Shown: in pieces, positions 1-8,435 of the stretch
How positions within the stretch are numbered: the first letter of the stretch is position 1
Layout: each line of letters opens with the position of its first letter
Origin: Candidatus Vagococcus giribetii
GTDB lineage: Bacteria > Bacillota > Bacilli > Lactobacillales > Vagococcaceae
Assembly (NCBI RefSeq): GCF_017316185.1
Contig: NZ_JAFLVX010000004.1
Span: forward strand, 69,459 to 116,399
Direction of reading: 5' to 3'
Length of the DNA: 46,941 nt
Notes under the pieces: model-generated
The model's input: the letters and a program-made list of their open reading frames with translations, nothing else
Told to the model about the DNA's origin: nothing
Database searches by the model: none
Position numbers and translations under genes: made by a program

Positions 1-659
1 CTTTTATCTAGACTTAACAGAAAAACATTCAAAAAATGAGATATTCTTATTTTTTCGGATTCTTTAAATGGTTTCTTATGATATATTTCTAGAGATTCAA
101 GTAATTGAAGAGAATGATTTCTTATTTTTTCTGGATAAATGACTAAACTTTGTTGACACACTTTTGAAAAAAGATAAGTAAAAAATAATCGAATGTTCTT
201 TTTATTGCCTACTAATTTATTTTTTTTACTTACAGTGAAATCAAATTTATCAATAAAAAATCTAATATCAGACAATTTATTATAGACAGTAGAGTAACTA
301 ATAAAATGACTAGCAGCATAATGATTAATCGATACAAATTCTTCAAAAAAAAGAGCTATCATTAATGAAAAAGTTAAAGAATCTTTGATTAAACATATTT
401 CCAATTGACTCGAGGGACTGTTCGAATTTATTACTAACCTAACATCTGCATGACTGGACACCAACTTGAAATACGAATCCAATTCATATTTTTCAAAATC
501 TAAATTAATCTCTTCGCATACTTTATTTAGTATAAATTCCGTTATATCCAAATCATTTATAAGATCTTCTCTTAAAGCTTGTTTAGAGGTATTTTTCTCT
601 AAATAACGAAGAAGCTCTAATTTACGTGTATCAGCCTTTTCTAAAAAAAAATGAATCAT
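1..659 (-). CDS. Mga-like HTH transcriptional regulator, 3' end cut by window edge
   Basis: An open frame of 219 codons starts at an ATG at 659 and runs off the left edge, so only the N-terminal part is present. An in-frame TAG (666-668) lies just upstream, and a GGAGGA ribosome site sits about 12 bases before the ATG. The product begins MIHFFLEKADTRKLELLRYL and continues with a helical region typical of the first winged-helix domain of Mga-type regulators, then a second HTH-like stretch containing NHYAASHFISYSTVYNKLSD. That domain layout resembles the Mga-type protein at 26560-28053. Such proteins are DNA-binding regulators, often tied to sugar or virulence control. The target is unknown, since the left neighbours are not visible. 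The family call rests on the pattern of HTH segments, not on an alignment. Confidence 0.6.
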   Translation of the reverse strand, partial: MIHFFLEKADTRKLELLRYLEKNTSKQALREDLINDLDITEFILNKVCEEINLDFEKYELDSYFKLVSSHADVRLVINSNSPSSQLEICLIKDSLTFSLMIALFFEEFVSINHYAASHFISYSTVYNKLSDIRFFIDKFDFTVSKKNKLVGNKKNIRLFFTYLFSKVCQQSLVIYPEKIRNHSLQLLESLEIYHKKPFKESEKIRISHFLNVFLLSLDK

Positions 660-929
660 TAACTTCTAATCTCCTCCATTTTTCAGATAAAAAACGTCTG
701 ACTTAGTGAAAAAAGAAGTAATTGCTAATTTAATTACAATATATCTGACATAAATCATCTAAAAATAGTTTTTATAAAAATATACAACTAAAAGTATAAG
801 ACATGATCCTTTCTCATTTTTTTAATTTTTTTTACTATTGATGAAAAAAAATAAAAATACCTTTTTTAACTTTTCTCTAAGAGTCGGCTAAATCCTTTGT
901 ATACAACCTATAAATTTGTGTAATTTTAT

Positions 930-964
930 TTTAAATAACCCATTTTTAAAACGTGTTATTTAAA
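930..964. repeat. 10-bp inverted repeat in intergenic gap
   Basis: TTTAAATAAC (930-939) and GTTATTTAAA (955-964) are exact reverse complements separated by 15 bases. No U-tract follows on either strand, so it does not look like a terminator. It could be a protein-binding site or an RNA hairpin in the leader of the upstream regulator gene. In such AT-rich sequence chance is also possible. Confidence 0.4.
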
Positions 965-983
965 AAAAAATAACGTAATAAAA

Positions 984-1027
984 ACAAAAATACCTCTAGC
1001 TATATGAATAACTAAAGGTATTTGTTC
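984..1027. terminator. Terminator after the YhdH-type gene
   Basis: An AAATACCT (988-995) / AGGTATTT (1016-1023) stem, with an inner near-paired TAGCTAT/ATAACTA segment, lies 28 bases beyond the stop of the oxidoreductase gene. Read on the minus strand it is followed by a U-rich run. Confidence 0.65.
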
Positions 1028-1051
1028 ATTTTATTGGTAAAAATAATTTTT

Positions 1052-2047
1052 TTACATTTTAATAAGTGTTCGACCTGAGTGAGTTCCTTCTAATAAATGA
1101 GTTACAATTTCTTCTATTCTATCTATTGGCTCTTCTACTGCTCCAATAGTACTTAATCGTTCTTTATCTAGCTCATTTGCTATTCTTTCCCAAATAGCTT
1201 CTTTTTTCTCATTTGGTAATTGGACAGAATCCACACCTAGCATCTTGATACCTCGTAAGATAAATGGCAAGACTGTTGTTTCTAGTTTAATCCCACTAGC
1301 ATTTCCACAAAGTGTAATAGCGCCACCGTAATTAATTTGTGGCAAGATAGCTGATAGAACTTTTCCACCAATTGTATCTAATACAAAATCATATTCTTGT
1401 TTTTGTAGTGGTTTGATTTTTTCTGGCATAAATTCATCTAAACTAATCACTTTAGTCGCTCCTAAAGCATATAAAAAGTCTTCATTTTTCTTTCTTGATA
1501 AGGCCGTAATATTTTCATATCCTAAACTTTTAAGCATAGCAATAGCAATACTTCCCACACCACCAGTTGCTCCTGTGACTAAAATACGAGCTTTTTTATC
1601 TGATAAGCCATTGCGTTCTAATTCGTTAATAGACTCCACAGCCGTGATACCGGCAGTCCCAATAGTGGCTGCCTCTTTTTCAGTCAGACCTTCCGGTAAT
1701 TTAACCACCCATTCATTTGGAATGCGAACTATTTCACTGAATCCTCCTGTATGACTTACACCTAAGCCATTTCCAGTAATAACAACTTTATCTCCCTTTT
1801 TGAAAGAGTCACTTGTGGTTTCCATAACCTCACCCACAGCGTCTACTCCTGGAATCATTGGGTAACTACGAATGACGCCACCGTTTTTTATAGTAGCTAA
1901 TGCATCTTTATAATTAATCCCTGAGTAACTTGTTTTAATAAGAGTGTCACCAGCAGATAAGTCTTCTAAGGTACACGCTTTCACACCTGCTTGAATCTCT
2001 TCATTAACTTCTTCTACAACAAGGGCTCTAAATGTTTCATTTGTCAT
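1052..2047 (-). CDS. YhdH/YhfP-family zinc-independent MDR oxidoreductase
   Basis: A 331-residue medium-chain dehydrogenase/reductase. The N-terminal GroES-like half has SYSGINYKDALA and YPMIPGVDAVGEV. The Rossmann half has the NADPH-binding glycine motif VTGATGGVGSIAIAML near residue 160. Length and motifs fit the YhdH/AcuI group, which reduces acrylyl-CoA or quinone-like enones with NADPH in the cytoplasm. The start is an ATG preceded by GAGGTAAAA. It is divergent from the polyamine operon. A copy of the AGTAAACTT-type element lies about 20 bases upstream (2068-2077), so it may share regulation with that operon, which is inference. The physiological substrate cannot be told from sequence. 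Confidence 0.85.
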   Translation of the reverse strand: MTNETFRALVVEEVNEEIQAGVKACTLEDLSAGDTLIKTSYSGINYKDALATIKNGGVIRSYPMIPGVDAVGEVMETTSDSFKKGDKVVITGNGLGVSHTGGFSEIVRIPNEWVVKLPEGLTEKEAATIGTAGITAVESINELERNGLSDKKARILVTGATGGVGSIAIAMLKSLGYENITALSRKKNEDFLYALGATKVISLDEFMPEKIKPLQKQEYDFVLDTIGGKVLSAILPQINYGGAITLCGNASGIKLETTVLPFILRGIKMLGVDSVQLPNEKKEAIWERIANELDKERLSTIGAVEEPIDRIEEIVTHLLEGTHSGRTLIKM

Positions 2048-2067
2048 TTTTTTACCTCATTTCATTT

Positions 2068-2224
2068 AAGTTTACTTCATCTATTAGTATATCTTATTTT
2101 CCTTTATTTCTTCCGCCAAAATCATTGAAATATCGTAAACTTTCTTGTATAATTCCGTTGTCAGTAAACTTATTGTTTAATATTAGTAAACTTTTATGCT
2201 TTACTGTTTAGTAATACTAAACTT
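2068..2224. promoter_or_regulatory. Repeated AGTAAACTT elements, probable regulator operators
   Basis: Five copies of a shared element occur in this divergent region: AAGTTTACTT (2068-2077, inverted), CGTAAACTT (2134-2142), AGTAAACTT (2163-2171), AGTAAACTT (2185-2193) and ACTAAACTT (2216-2224). One lies between the -35 and -10 of the operon promoter. Two others are 22 bases apart, about two helical turns. This layout fits autoregulation by the XRE-cupin regulator encoded immediately downstream. The binding protein is inferred, not shown. Confidence 0.6.
2125..2153 (+). promoter_or_regulatory. Promoter of the puuR-potABCD operon
   Basis: TTGAAA (2125-2130) and a perfect TATAAT (2148-2153) are separated by 17 bases. 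A CGTAAACTT element lies in the spacer, where a bound regulator would block RNA polymerase. Confidence 0.75.
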
Positions 2225-2240
2225 TGAAACGAGGATTCCT

Positions 2241-2783
2241 ATGAATATTGGTAATAAACTAAAAAATTTACGCATTCAAAAAAATCTTACCCAAGAAGAG
2301 CTTGGTGAACGTACTGATTTAAGTAAAGGTTACATCTCTCAGCTCGAAAGAAATTTAAGCTCTCCTTCTATGGAAACATTCTTTTCTATATTAGAAGTAT
2401 TAGGTGTATCGCCAAAAGCCTTCTTTGATGAAAAAGAACAAATTCAACAGGTTGTTTATACTGAGGACGACCACACCGTTTACTATGAAGAAGATAAAGG
2501 GTATGAGATTAATTGGTTAGTGTCTGATTCTAATGAAAAAGACATGGAGCCGATCATTCTTTCTTTAGATAAAAACGGCGAGTACAAAGAATTCGAGCCC
2601 TCTCTTTCAGATACATTTGCTTATGTGTTAAAGGGACGAGTCTGTGTTGAAATTGGTGGAGATAAGTACTACGCTAGTACTGGAGAATCCATTTATTATC
2701 AAGCACTCAAAAAACATCAAATCAAAAATGATTTTGATGGCACAAGTCAATTATTATTAGTAGCAACTAATTCATATTTATAA
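2241..2783 (+). CDS. puuR: XRE-family regulator with cupin domain, PuuR-like
   Basis: A 180-residue regulator. Residues 1-60 form an HTH_3 domain ([20 protein letters not shown] and [16 protein letters not shown]). After a linker, a C-terminal cupin fold follows ([20 protein letters not shown] to [18 protein letters not shown]). This architecture is shared by PuuR-type regulators that precede potABCD in enterococci, streptococci and listeriae. I start at the ATG at 2241 after ACGAGG. An upstream in-frame ATG at 2196 would add 15 residues that fit no HTH and would cut through the operator repeats. It is the first gene of the operon, 14 bases before potA, and probably senses polyamine or a metabolite through the cupin. 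Confidence 0.85.
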   Translation: MNIGNKLKNLRIQKNLTQEELGERTDLSKGYISQLERNLSSPSMETFFSILEVLGVSPKAFFDEKEQIQQVVYTEDDHTVYYEEDKGYEINWLVSDSNEKDMEPIILSLDKNGEYKEFEPSLSDTFAYVLKGRVCVEIGGDKYYASTGESIYYQALKKHQIKNDFDGTSQLLLVATNSYL

Positions 2784-2797
2784 AAGGGGTGGCATTA

Positions 2798-3886
2798 GTG
2801 AGTAAAACAATTATTAAATTTGATAATGTAGTAAAAGAATACGACGATACAGTAGTTTTAAAAGAGGTAAGTTTTGAGATAGAGCAAGGGAAATTTTATA
2901 CCTTGTTGGGTCCTTCTGGTTGTGGTAAAACCACCATTTTAAGATTAATTGCAGGCTTTACTGAGCCTACTTCTGGAAATGTATTTTTTGATGGTAAAAA
3001 AATCAATCAAATTCCTGCTAATAAACGAAAAGTTAATACTGTTTTCCAAGATTATGCCCTTTTCCCTCATATGAATGTTTTTGACAATGTGGCATTTGGA
3101 TTGAAAATAAAAAAATTACCTAAAGACGTCATCGAACGCAAAGTAAAAGATGCCTTACGCATGGTTCAATTATCAGGTTTTGAAGAGCGACAAATCGGCG
3201 AAATGTCTGGTGGACAAAGACAACGTGTGGCCATTGCTCGCGCCTTGGTCAATGAGCCAGATATTTTACTGTTAGATGAGCCTTTATCAGCGCTTGATTT
3301 AAAATTACGGACAGCTATGCAGTCTGAATTACGCGAATTACAAAAACGTCTTGGCATTACATTTATCTTTGTTACTCATGATCAAGAAGAAGCTTTAGCT
3401 ATGAGTGATGAAATCTTTGTCCTAAACCAAGGGAACATTGAGCAAAGTGGCACTCCTAGAGATATTTATGATGAGCCAATTAACCGTTTTGTGGCAAACT
3501 TCATTGGTGAGAGTAATATCGTTGATGGGACCATGCTTGAAGACAACTTAGTTGAGTTTGTAGGAAAATCCTTCGAGTGTGTGGATAGTGGGATGAGAAA
3601 AAATGAGCCCATTGAAATCATGATTCGACCTGAAGATTTAAGTCTAGTCCCTATTGAAAAAGGTAAGCTAGTTGCTAAAGTTGACTCTCTTCTCTTTAGA
3701 GGTGTTCATTATGAAATTTTCTGTATTGATAAAGAAGGCAACGAATGGACAGTTCACTCAACAAAACGAGCTACCGAAGGACAAGAAGTTGGTATTTACT
3801 TTGAACCAGAAGATATTCACGTCATGCGTTTTGGTGAGTCTGAGGAAGACTTTGATGCGCGACTTGAAAGCTACGACGAAGAGTAA
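2798..3886 (+). CDS. potA: Spermidine/putrescine ABC transporter ATPase
   Basis: A 362-residue ATPase that powers polyamine import. It has Walker [10 protein letters not shown] near residue 38, Q-loop [11 protein letters not shown], signature [15 protein letters not shown], Walker [13 protein letters not shown] and switch HVTHDQEE-like [10 protein letters not shown]-terminal TOBE-type region follows ([14 protein letters not shown]). I choose the GTG at 2798 because AAAAGGGG lies 8 bases before it. The GTG at 2789 would overlap that ribosome site. It is followed by potB after 12 bases. Operon context and the downstream PotD-like binding protein support polyamine rather than another substrate. 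Confidence 0.93.
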   Translation: MSKTIIKFDNVVKEYDDTVVLKEVSFEIEQGKFYTLLGPSGCGKTTILRLIAGFTEPTSGNVFFDGKKINQIPANKRKVNTVFQDYALFPHMNVFDNVAFGLKIKKLPKDVIERKVKDALRMVQLSGFEERQIGEMSGGQRQRVAIARALVNEPDILLLDEPLSALDLKLRTAMQSELRELQKRLGITFIFVTHDQEEALAMSDEIFVLNQGNIEQSGTPRDIYDEPINRFVANFIGESNIVDGTMLEDNLVEFVGKSFECVDSGMRKNEPIEIMIRPEDLSLVPIEKGKLVAKVDSLLFRGVHYEIFCIDKEGNEWTVHSTKRATEGQEVGIYFEPEDIHVMRFGESEEDFDARLESYDEE

Positions 3887-3898
3887 GGAGGTTGAAAA

Positions 3899-4708
3899 AT
3901 GACTGTTAATAAAAAACTTTATACGATTCCTTATGTTTTTTGGCTACTACTCTTTGTCATTGCACCTGTATTACTCATTGTGTATCAATCTTTCTTTGAT
4001 ACAAATGGTGCCTTTACACTAGCCAATTATCAGCAGTACTTAACCTCTGGAACTTATTTAAAAATGACCTTTAACTCTGTGTTTTATGCTTTTTTAATTA
4101 CGCTTTTTACGTTACTTATTAGCTATCCTACCGCGTATTTGTTAACGAAGCTAAAACACAAACAACTTTGGTTAATGCTAATTATCTTACCTACTTGGAT
4201 TAATCTACTATTAAAAGCTTATGCTTTTATTGGTATCTTTAGTGTCCATGGTAGTGTGAATCATTTTCTAGAAATGATCGGCATTGGTGGCAAGCAGATA
4301 CTTTTTACTGATTTCAGTTTTATTTTTGTTGCTACTTATATTGAAATCCCCTTTATGATTATGCCGATTTTTAATGCCTTAGAAGAAATTAACCCTTCTT
4401 TGATTTCAGCAAGTCGCGACTTAGGGGCTAATGGCTTTGAAACTTTTAGACGTGTTATTTTACCTTTATCTATGAATGGTGTTAAAAGTGGGGTACAAGC
4501 TGTTTTCATTCCCTCATTAAGCTTATTCATGTTAACTCGTTTAATTGGCGGTAATCGCGTCATTACTCTTGGAACAGCCATTGAGCAACATTTCCTTGTG
4601 ACCCAAAACTGGGGCATGGGGTCAACGATTGGAGTTATCCTAATCATCACTATGTTTGTCATTATGTTCTTTACAAGAGAGAAGAAAAAAGGAGGTAGAA
4701 CGAAATGA
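3899..4708 (+). CDS. potB: Spermidine/putrescine ABC transporter permease PotB
   Basis: A 269-residue inner-membrane permease with about six hydrophobic segments. The first is near residues 10-30 (VFWLLLFVIAPVLLIVYQSF). The EAA-type cytoplasmic loop that contacts the ATPase reads ALEEINPSLISASRDLGANG near residues 160-180. AAGGAGG precedes the ATG. The stop overlaps the start of potC in an ATGA arrangement, consistent with translational coupling. Confidence 0.92.
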   Translation: MTVNKKLYTIPYVFWLLLFVIAPVLLIVYQSFFDTNGAFTLANYQQYLTSGTYLKMTFNSVFYAFLITLFTLLISYPTAYLLTKLKHKQLWLMLIILPTWINLLLKAYAFIGIFSVHGSVNHFLEMIGIGGKQILFTDFSFIFVATYIEIPFMIMPIFNALEEINPSLISASRDLGANGFETFRRVILPLSMNGVKSGVQAVFIPSLSLFMLTRLIGGNRVITLGTAIEQHFLVTQNWGMGSTIGVILIITMFVIMFFTREKKKGGRTK

Positions 4709-5526
4709 CAAAAAAATCATTTAAATGGTCACATCTCTACCTAATCTTTGTTTTTATCTTGCTTTATATTCCTATTTTTTACTTGATTTTCTATTCATTT
4801 AATGAAGGTGGTAATATGACTTCCTTCACTGGTTTTACTTTAGAACATTACAAAACCGTGTTTGATGATACACGTTTAATCGGCATTGTGGTAAATACCT
4901 TTTTACTTGCCTTCTTATCAGCTCTTGTTGCAACCATCATCGGAACATTTGGGGCTATGGGGATTCATTACACAAAACAACGCGGCATCCGTAACACCAT
5001 CCTTAGTTTAAATAATGTCTTAATGGTTTCTCCTGATGTTATTATTGGGGCAAGTTTTTTAATTCTATTTACCTTCTTAGGAAGTTGGTTTGGTTTTAAA
5101 TTAGGTTTTGCTTCTGTGCTGTTATCTCACATTGCCTTTAGTATTCCTATTGTTGTCTTAATGGTATTACCTAAAATGCAGGAGATGAATCAGTCTCTGA
5201 TTGATGCAGCAAGAGATTTAGGTGCAAATAATTTTCAAGTATTGAATAGAGTTATTCTGCCTTATATCACGCCTGGTATCATCGCCGGTTACTTTATGGC
5301 CTTCACCTACTCCTTAGATGACTTTGCGGTAACTTTCTTTGTTACAGGAAATGGCTTTAGTACCCTATCAGTTGAAATCTACTCACGAGCTAGACAAGGG
5401 ATTAGCTTAGAAATCAATGCCCTAAGTACCCTACTATTCTTGTTCTCATTAATTTTAGTCATTGGCTATTACTTTATTAGTAAAGACAATACGGCTAAAA
5501 AACATCGTAAAAAAGCGACACGCTAG
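4705..5526 (+). CDS. potC: Spermidine/putrescine ABC transporter permease PotC
   Basis: A 273-residue membrane permease, partner of PotB. Hydrophobic segments span most of the chain. The EAA loop reads QSLIDAARDLGANNFQVLNR near residues 165-185. The start overlaps potB by four bases and has AAGGAGGTAG upstream. The C-terminus is lysine-rich (KKHRKKATR), as expected for a cytoplasmic tail. Confidence 0.92.
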   Translation: MTKKSFKWSHLYLIFVFILLYIPIFYLIFYSFNEGGNMTSFTGFTLEHYKTVFDDTRLIGIVVNTFLLAFLSALVATIIGTFGAMGIHYTKQRGIRNTILSLNNVLMVSPDVIIGASFLILFTFLGSWFGFKLGFASVLLSHIAFSIPIVVLMVLPKMQEMNQSLIDAARDLGANNFQVLNRVILPYITPGIIAGYFMAFTYSLDDFAVTFFVTGNGFSTLSVEIYSRARQGISLEINALSTLLFLFSLILVIGYYFISKDNTAKKHRKKATR

Positions 5527-5539
5527 AAAGGAAGCCACT

Positions 5540-6613
5540 ATGAGAAAATTAAATTCTTTAATCATTGGAATTATCGGGATTATTTTATGCCTGACAATCG
5601 TTTCTTATAACCTCGAAAAAAGTTCTGGTCGAGCAGGCTCTAAAGTCGTGACGATTTACAACTGGGGAGATTATATTGATCCTGATTTATTAAAAAAATT
5701 CGAAAAAGAATATGGCTATAAAGTCATTTACGAAACATTTGATTCAAATGAAGCCATGATCACTAAGATTGAACAAGGTGGAACAGCCTATGACATCGCT
5801 ATTCCTAGTGAGTACATGATTCAAAAAATGATGAAACAAAATCTATTATTAAAACTAGACCACAGTAAAATCAAAGGCTTAGACAATATTGACCCACGTT
5901 TTCTTAACATTGATTTTGACCCACAAAACCAATACTCTATTCCCTATTTTTGGGGAACTTTAGGGATTATCTACAACGATAAATTCGTTGATGCAAAACA
6001 CATGCAACATTGGGACGATCTATGGGCACCTGAGCTAAAAAATAACGTGATGCTTATTGACGGGGCTCGTGAAGTAATTGGTTTAACCTTAAATAGTGAT
6101 GGTAATTCATTAAACAGTAAAAATGACCAAGAACTTGAAGCTGTCTCTAAAAAGCTAACAGGTCTTACAAGTAACGTCAAAGCTATCGTGGCTGATGAGA
6201 TTAAAATGTATATGATTAATGAAGAAAGTGCTGCTGCTGTGACTTTTTCTGGTGAAGCTAGAGAGATGTTAGATAACAACGAACATCTGCACTATGTGAT
6301 TCCTGAAGAAGGTTCTAATCTATGGTTTGATAACATCGTCATTCCTAAGACAGCTAAAAATGTTGACGGAGCATATGACTTCATTAATTTTATGCTAGAG
6401 CCTGAAAATGCTGCAGCTAACGCTGAATATATTGGCTACTCTACTCCTAATAAAAAGGCCGTAGAACTTTTACCAAAAGAAATCGTTGAAGATGAACAAT
6501 TTTACCCAAGTCCAGAAACTATGGCTAATTTAGAAGTCTATGAAGACTTAGGCTCTAAGTATTTAGAAGTCTACAACGATCGCTTTTTAGAATTTAAAAT
6601 GTACCGTAAATAA
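5540..6613 (+). CDS. potD: Spermidine/putrescine extracellular substrate-binding protein
   Basis: A 357-residue periplasmic-binding-like protein that captures polyamines outside the membrane. It starts at ATG 5540 after AAAGGAAG. A longer reading would run back into potC. The N-terminus is a hydrophobic signal segment (residues 5-27). Its cysteine is preceded by ILL-type residues rather than the usual small residue, so it may be a membrane anchor rather than a standard lipoprotein. The mature start, VTIYNWGDYIDPDLLKKFEK, is characteristic of PotD. IPYFWGTLGIIYND and LWFDNIVIPKTAKN are further family segments. It is the last gene of the operon, and a strong terminator follows. Confidence 0.92.
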   Translation: MRKLNSLIIGIIGIILCLTIVSYNLEKSSGRAGSKVVTIYNWGDYIDPDLLKKFEKEYGYKVIYETFDSNEAMITKIEQGGTAYDIAIPSEYMIQKMMKQNLLLKLDHSKIKGLDNIDPRFLNIDFDPQNQYSIPYFWGTLGIIYNDKFVDAKHMQHWDDLWAPELKNNVMLIDGAREVIGLTLNSDGNSLNSKNDQELEAVSKKLTGLTSNVKAIVADEIKMYMINEESAAAVTFSGEAREMLDNNEHLHYVIPEEGSNLWFDNIVIPKTAKNVDGAYDFINFMLEPENAAANAEYIGYSTPNKKAVELLPKEIVEDEQFYPSPETMANLEVYEDLGSKYLEVYNDRFLEFKMYRK

Positions 6614-6615
6614 CG

Positions 6616-6664
6616 ACAAACTAGTGAGTCATTAAAAAAATGACTTCACTAGTTTGTTTTTTTT
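6616..6664 (+). terminator. Terminator of the pot operon
   Basis: An 18-bp stem with one bulge (6616-6633 with 6639-6657) is followed by an eight-base T run. It sits three bases after the potD stop. Confidence 0.92.
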
Positions 6665-6723
6665 ATGGTAAACTTTCCTTTTGATTTTGAAAGTCAATAA
6701 TTTTAAAACAACCTTTTTTAAGG

Positions 6724-6729
6724 TATAAT
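6724..6729 (+). promoter_or_regulatory. -10 element upstream of ispE
   Basis: A perfect TATAAT lies 36 bases before the ispE start, in the short gap after the pot terminator. No good -35 is visible at the usual distance (TTTTAA at 6701-6706). Confidence 0.45.
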
Positions 6730-6765
6730 AATGACAATCATATTTTTTAGCAAGGAGATGAGCCT

Positions 6766-7623
6766 ATGGAAATCATCGAAAAAGCCCCTGCAAAAATCAA
6801 TCTTGGTTTAGATGTTCTCTACAAACGACCAGATGGTTACCATGAACTCGAGATGGTTATGGCTAGCATTGATTTAGCTGATCGGTTGACCTTTAGAAAA
6901 CAACCAGAAGATACCATTACAATTACCACAAATAGTGGTTTCTTACCAACGGATCGAAAAAATAATATTTTTCAAGCCATTGAAGCCATGAAAGAGGCTT
7001 ACTCTTTTGAAGGTGGCGTTCACGTTGAACTACAAAAAAGAATTCCTGTTGCGGCTGGTTTAGGCGGCGGCAGTAGTGATGCTGCCGCAACCTTTAGAGG
7101 GATTAATCGTCTATTTGATTTAGGTGTATCAACGGAAGAAATGACACAACTAGCGATTCCTATTGGCACAGATATTCCTTTTTGTTTAAAAGGTGAAACT
7201 GCTTTAGTCACAGGTCTTGGGGAAATCGTCACCCCACTTTCTAGACCTATGCCTCAATGTTGGGTTGTCTTAGTGAAACCTAAAGTCAGTGTCTCAACGC
7301 CACGTGTTTTTTCTAAAATTGATGTCAATACATTACCTCATCCTGACATCAACGGCTTAAAAGAAGCTATTGAAGGTAATGACTATCAAGGCATGACGCA
7401 ACTATTAGGAAACTCTCTTGAAGCTTATACCACAGCAAAGTTCCCCATTGTGCAACTGATTAAAGATAAGATGCTTGCCTTTGGTGCTGATGCAGCTGTG
7501 ATGAGTGGTAGCGGTCCAACAGTTCTTGCATTATGCGACAAACATTCTCGTGCCATTCACATTGCCAATTCCTTAAAAGGATTTTGCCAAGAAGTCTATG
7601 TCGTGCGTACATTAAACCAGTAG
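6766..7623 (+). CDS. ispE: 4-diphosphocytidyl-2-C-methyl-D-erythritol kinase
   Basis: A 285-residue GHMP kinase that phosphorylates the 2-hydroxyl of CDP-methylerythritol in the non-mevalonate isoprenoid pathway. The N-terminus APAKINLGLDVLYKRPDGYHEL is diagnostic. The ATP-binding glycine loop PVAAGLGGGSSDAAA is near residues 95-110, and the C-terminal GHMP motif is MSGSGPTVLAL. AAGGAGATGAGCCT precedes the ATG. A terminator begins at the stop codon, so it looks monocistronic. Its presence implies that the MEP pathway or a part of it is present. Some Lactobacillales keep ispE alone, which this window cannot settle. Confidence 0.95.
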   Translation: MEIIEKAPAKINLGLDVLYKRPDGYHELEMVMASIDLADRLTFRKQPEDTITITTNSGFLPTDRKNNIFQAIEAMKEAYSFEGGVHVELQKRIPVAAGLGGGSSDAAATFRGINRLFDLGVSTEEMTQLAIPIGTDIPFCLKGETALVTGLGEIVTPLSRPMPQCWVVLVKPKVSVSTPRVFSKIDVNTLPHPDINGLKEAIEGNDYQGMTQLLGNSLEAYTTAKFPIVQLIKDKMLAFGADAAVMSGSGPTVLALCDKHSRAIHIANSLKGFCQEVYVVRTLNQ

Positions 7624-7662
7624 AAAAAAGAGCTTTTTACAAAAAAGAGCTCTTTTTTCTTG
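7622..7662 (+). terminator. Terminator of ispE, overlapping its stop codon
   Basis: A 13-bp perfect stem (7622-7634 with 7648-7660) with a T-rich right arm starts inside the TAG stop codon. Confidence 0.85.
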
Positions 7663-7699
7663 CCTTCTTTTACATATCATGCTATTCTACTACTTGTTT

Positions 7700-7720
7700 A
7701 AAACGTAACGATTACATTTT
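7700..7720. promoter_or_regulatory. Possible Zur-type operator before adcCB
   Basis: CGTAACGATTAC (7704-7715) resembles the Zur core CGTAATNATTACG with one changed base in the left half and a weaker right flank. It lies 35-50 bases before a zinc-transporter operon, where such a site is expected. An AdcR-type TTAACYRGTTAA box is not present. Confidence 0.4.
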
Positions 7721-7754
7721 ACATAGAGTTAGCTCATAAGAAAGGAGCATTGCC

Positions 7755-8435
7755 ATGCATTACATTGATGTTAAAGGACTTACCTTTTATTACGGTGAAG
7801 AACCCGTTTTACAAGATATTTCTTATCACGTTGATCCGGGAGAATTCGTTATTCTAACAGGAGAAAACGGTGCAGCAAAATCAACCCTAATAAAAAACAC
7901 ATTAGGTCTATTAAAGCCTGCTAAAGGTTCTATTACAATCTCTCCAACTAACGCGGAGGGACAACCTTTAAAGATTGGCTATAGTCCACAACAAATTGCG
8001 TCATTCAACGCGGGATTTCCTAGTACTGTTTTAGAGCTTGTCCAGTCTGGACGCTTTAATAGCGGTAAATGGTTCAAGCGACTTACTGCTATCGACCATG
8101 AACATGTGGAAAAAGCACTCAAATCAGTGAGCATGTGGGACATGCGACATAAACGAGTTGGTGAGTTATCAGGTGGGCAAAAACAACGTATTTGTTTAGC
8201 GAGAATATTTGCTTCTGACCCTGATTTATTTGTTCTAGATGAACCTACAACTGGAATGGACGAGACCTCACGACGAGATTTCTATCAACTACTTCGCCAT
8301 AGCTCTCACGTTCATGGTAAATCGATTTTAATGATCACTCACGATCACGAAGATATTAAAGAATACATGGATCGTCATATCCAGTTAGTTAGAAAGGAGG
8401 ATACAGAATGGAGATGTTTTCATATGCATTCATGA
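7755..8435 (+). CDS. adcC: Zinc ABC transporter ATPase AdcC/ZnuC
   Basis: A 226-residue ATPase for high-affinity zinc uptake. Walker A is GENGAAKST near residue 37, with alanine where most ABC proteins have glycine. As I recall, AdcC of streptococci shows the same change. The signature is [16 protein letters not shown], Walker B is [12 protein letters not shown], and the switch histidine is in [23 protein letters not shown] is the characteristic metal-ABC Q-loop segment. AAAGGAGC precedes the ATG. The 3' end overlaps adcB by 28 bases. No AdcA binding protein is encoded beside it, so that must lie elsewhere. Confidence 0.9.
   Translation: MHYIDVKGLTFYYGEEPVLQDISYHVDPGEFVILTGENGAAKSTLIKNTLGLLKPAKGSITISPTNAEGQPLKIGYSPQQIASFNAGFPSTVLELVQSGRFNSGKWFKRLTAIDHEHVEKALKSVSMWDMRHKRVGELSGGQKQRICLARIFASDPDLFVLDEPTTGMDETSRRDFYQLLRHSSHVHGKSILMITHDHEDIKEYMDRHIQLVRKEDTEWRCFHMHS

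Larger units (their letters stand above)
660..1051. other. AT-rich intergenic region, no gene seen
   Basis: This 390-base gap between two minus-strand genes has no convincing frame on either strand and is very AT-rich. It should hold the promoter and leader of the Mga-like gene at 659, but I cannot choose a single -35/-10 pair. It contains the terminator at 984-1027 and a perfect 10-bp inverted repeat (TTTAAATAAC at 930-939, GTTATTTAAA at 955-964) followed by a third partial copy, AAATAACG. Confidence 0.6.

Noticed and set aside
930-964. Terminator
   Set aside because: The stem is good, but no T run follows on either strand.
5540-5620. Lipoprotein signal in PotD
   Set aside because: The cysteine near residue 17 is preceded by leucine/isoleucine rather than the small residue a lipobox needs, so I did not call it a lipoprotein.
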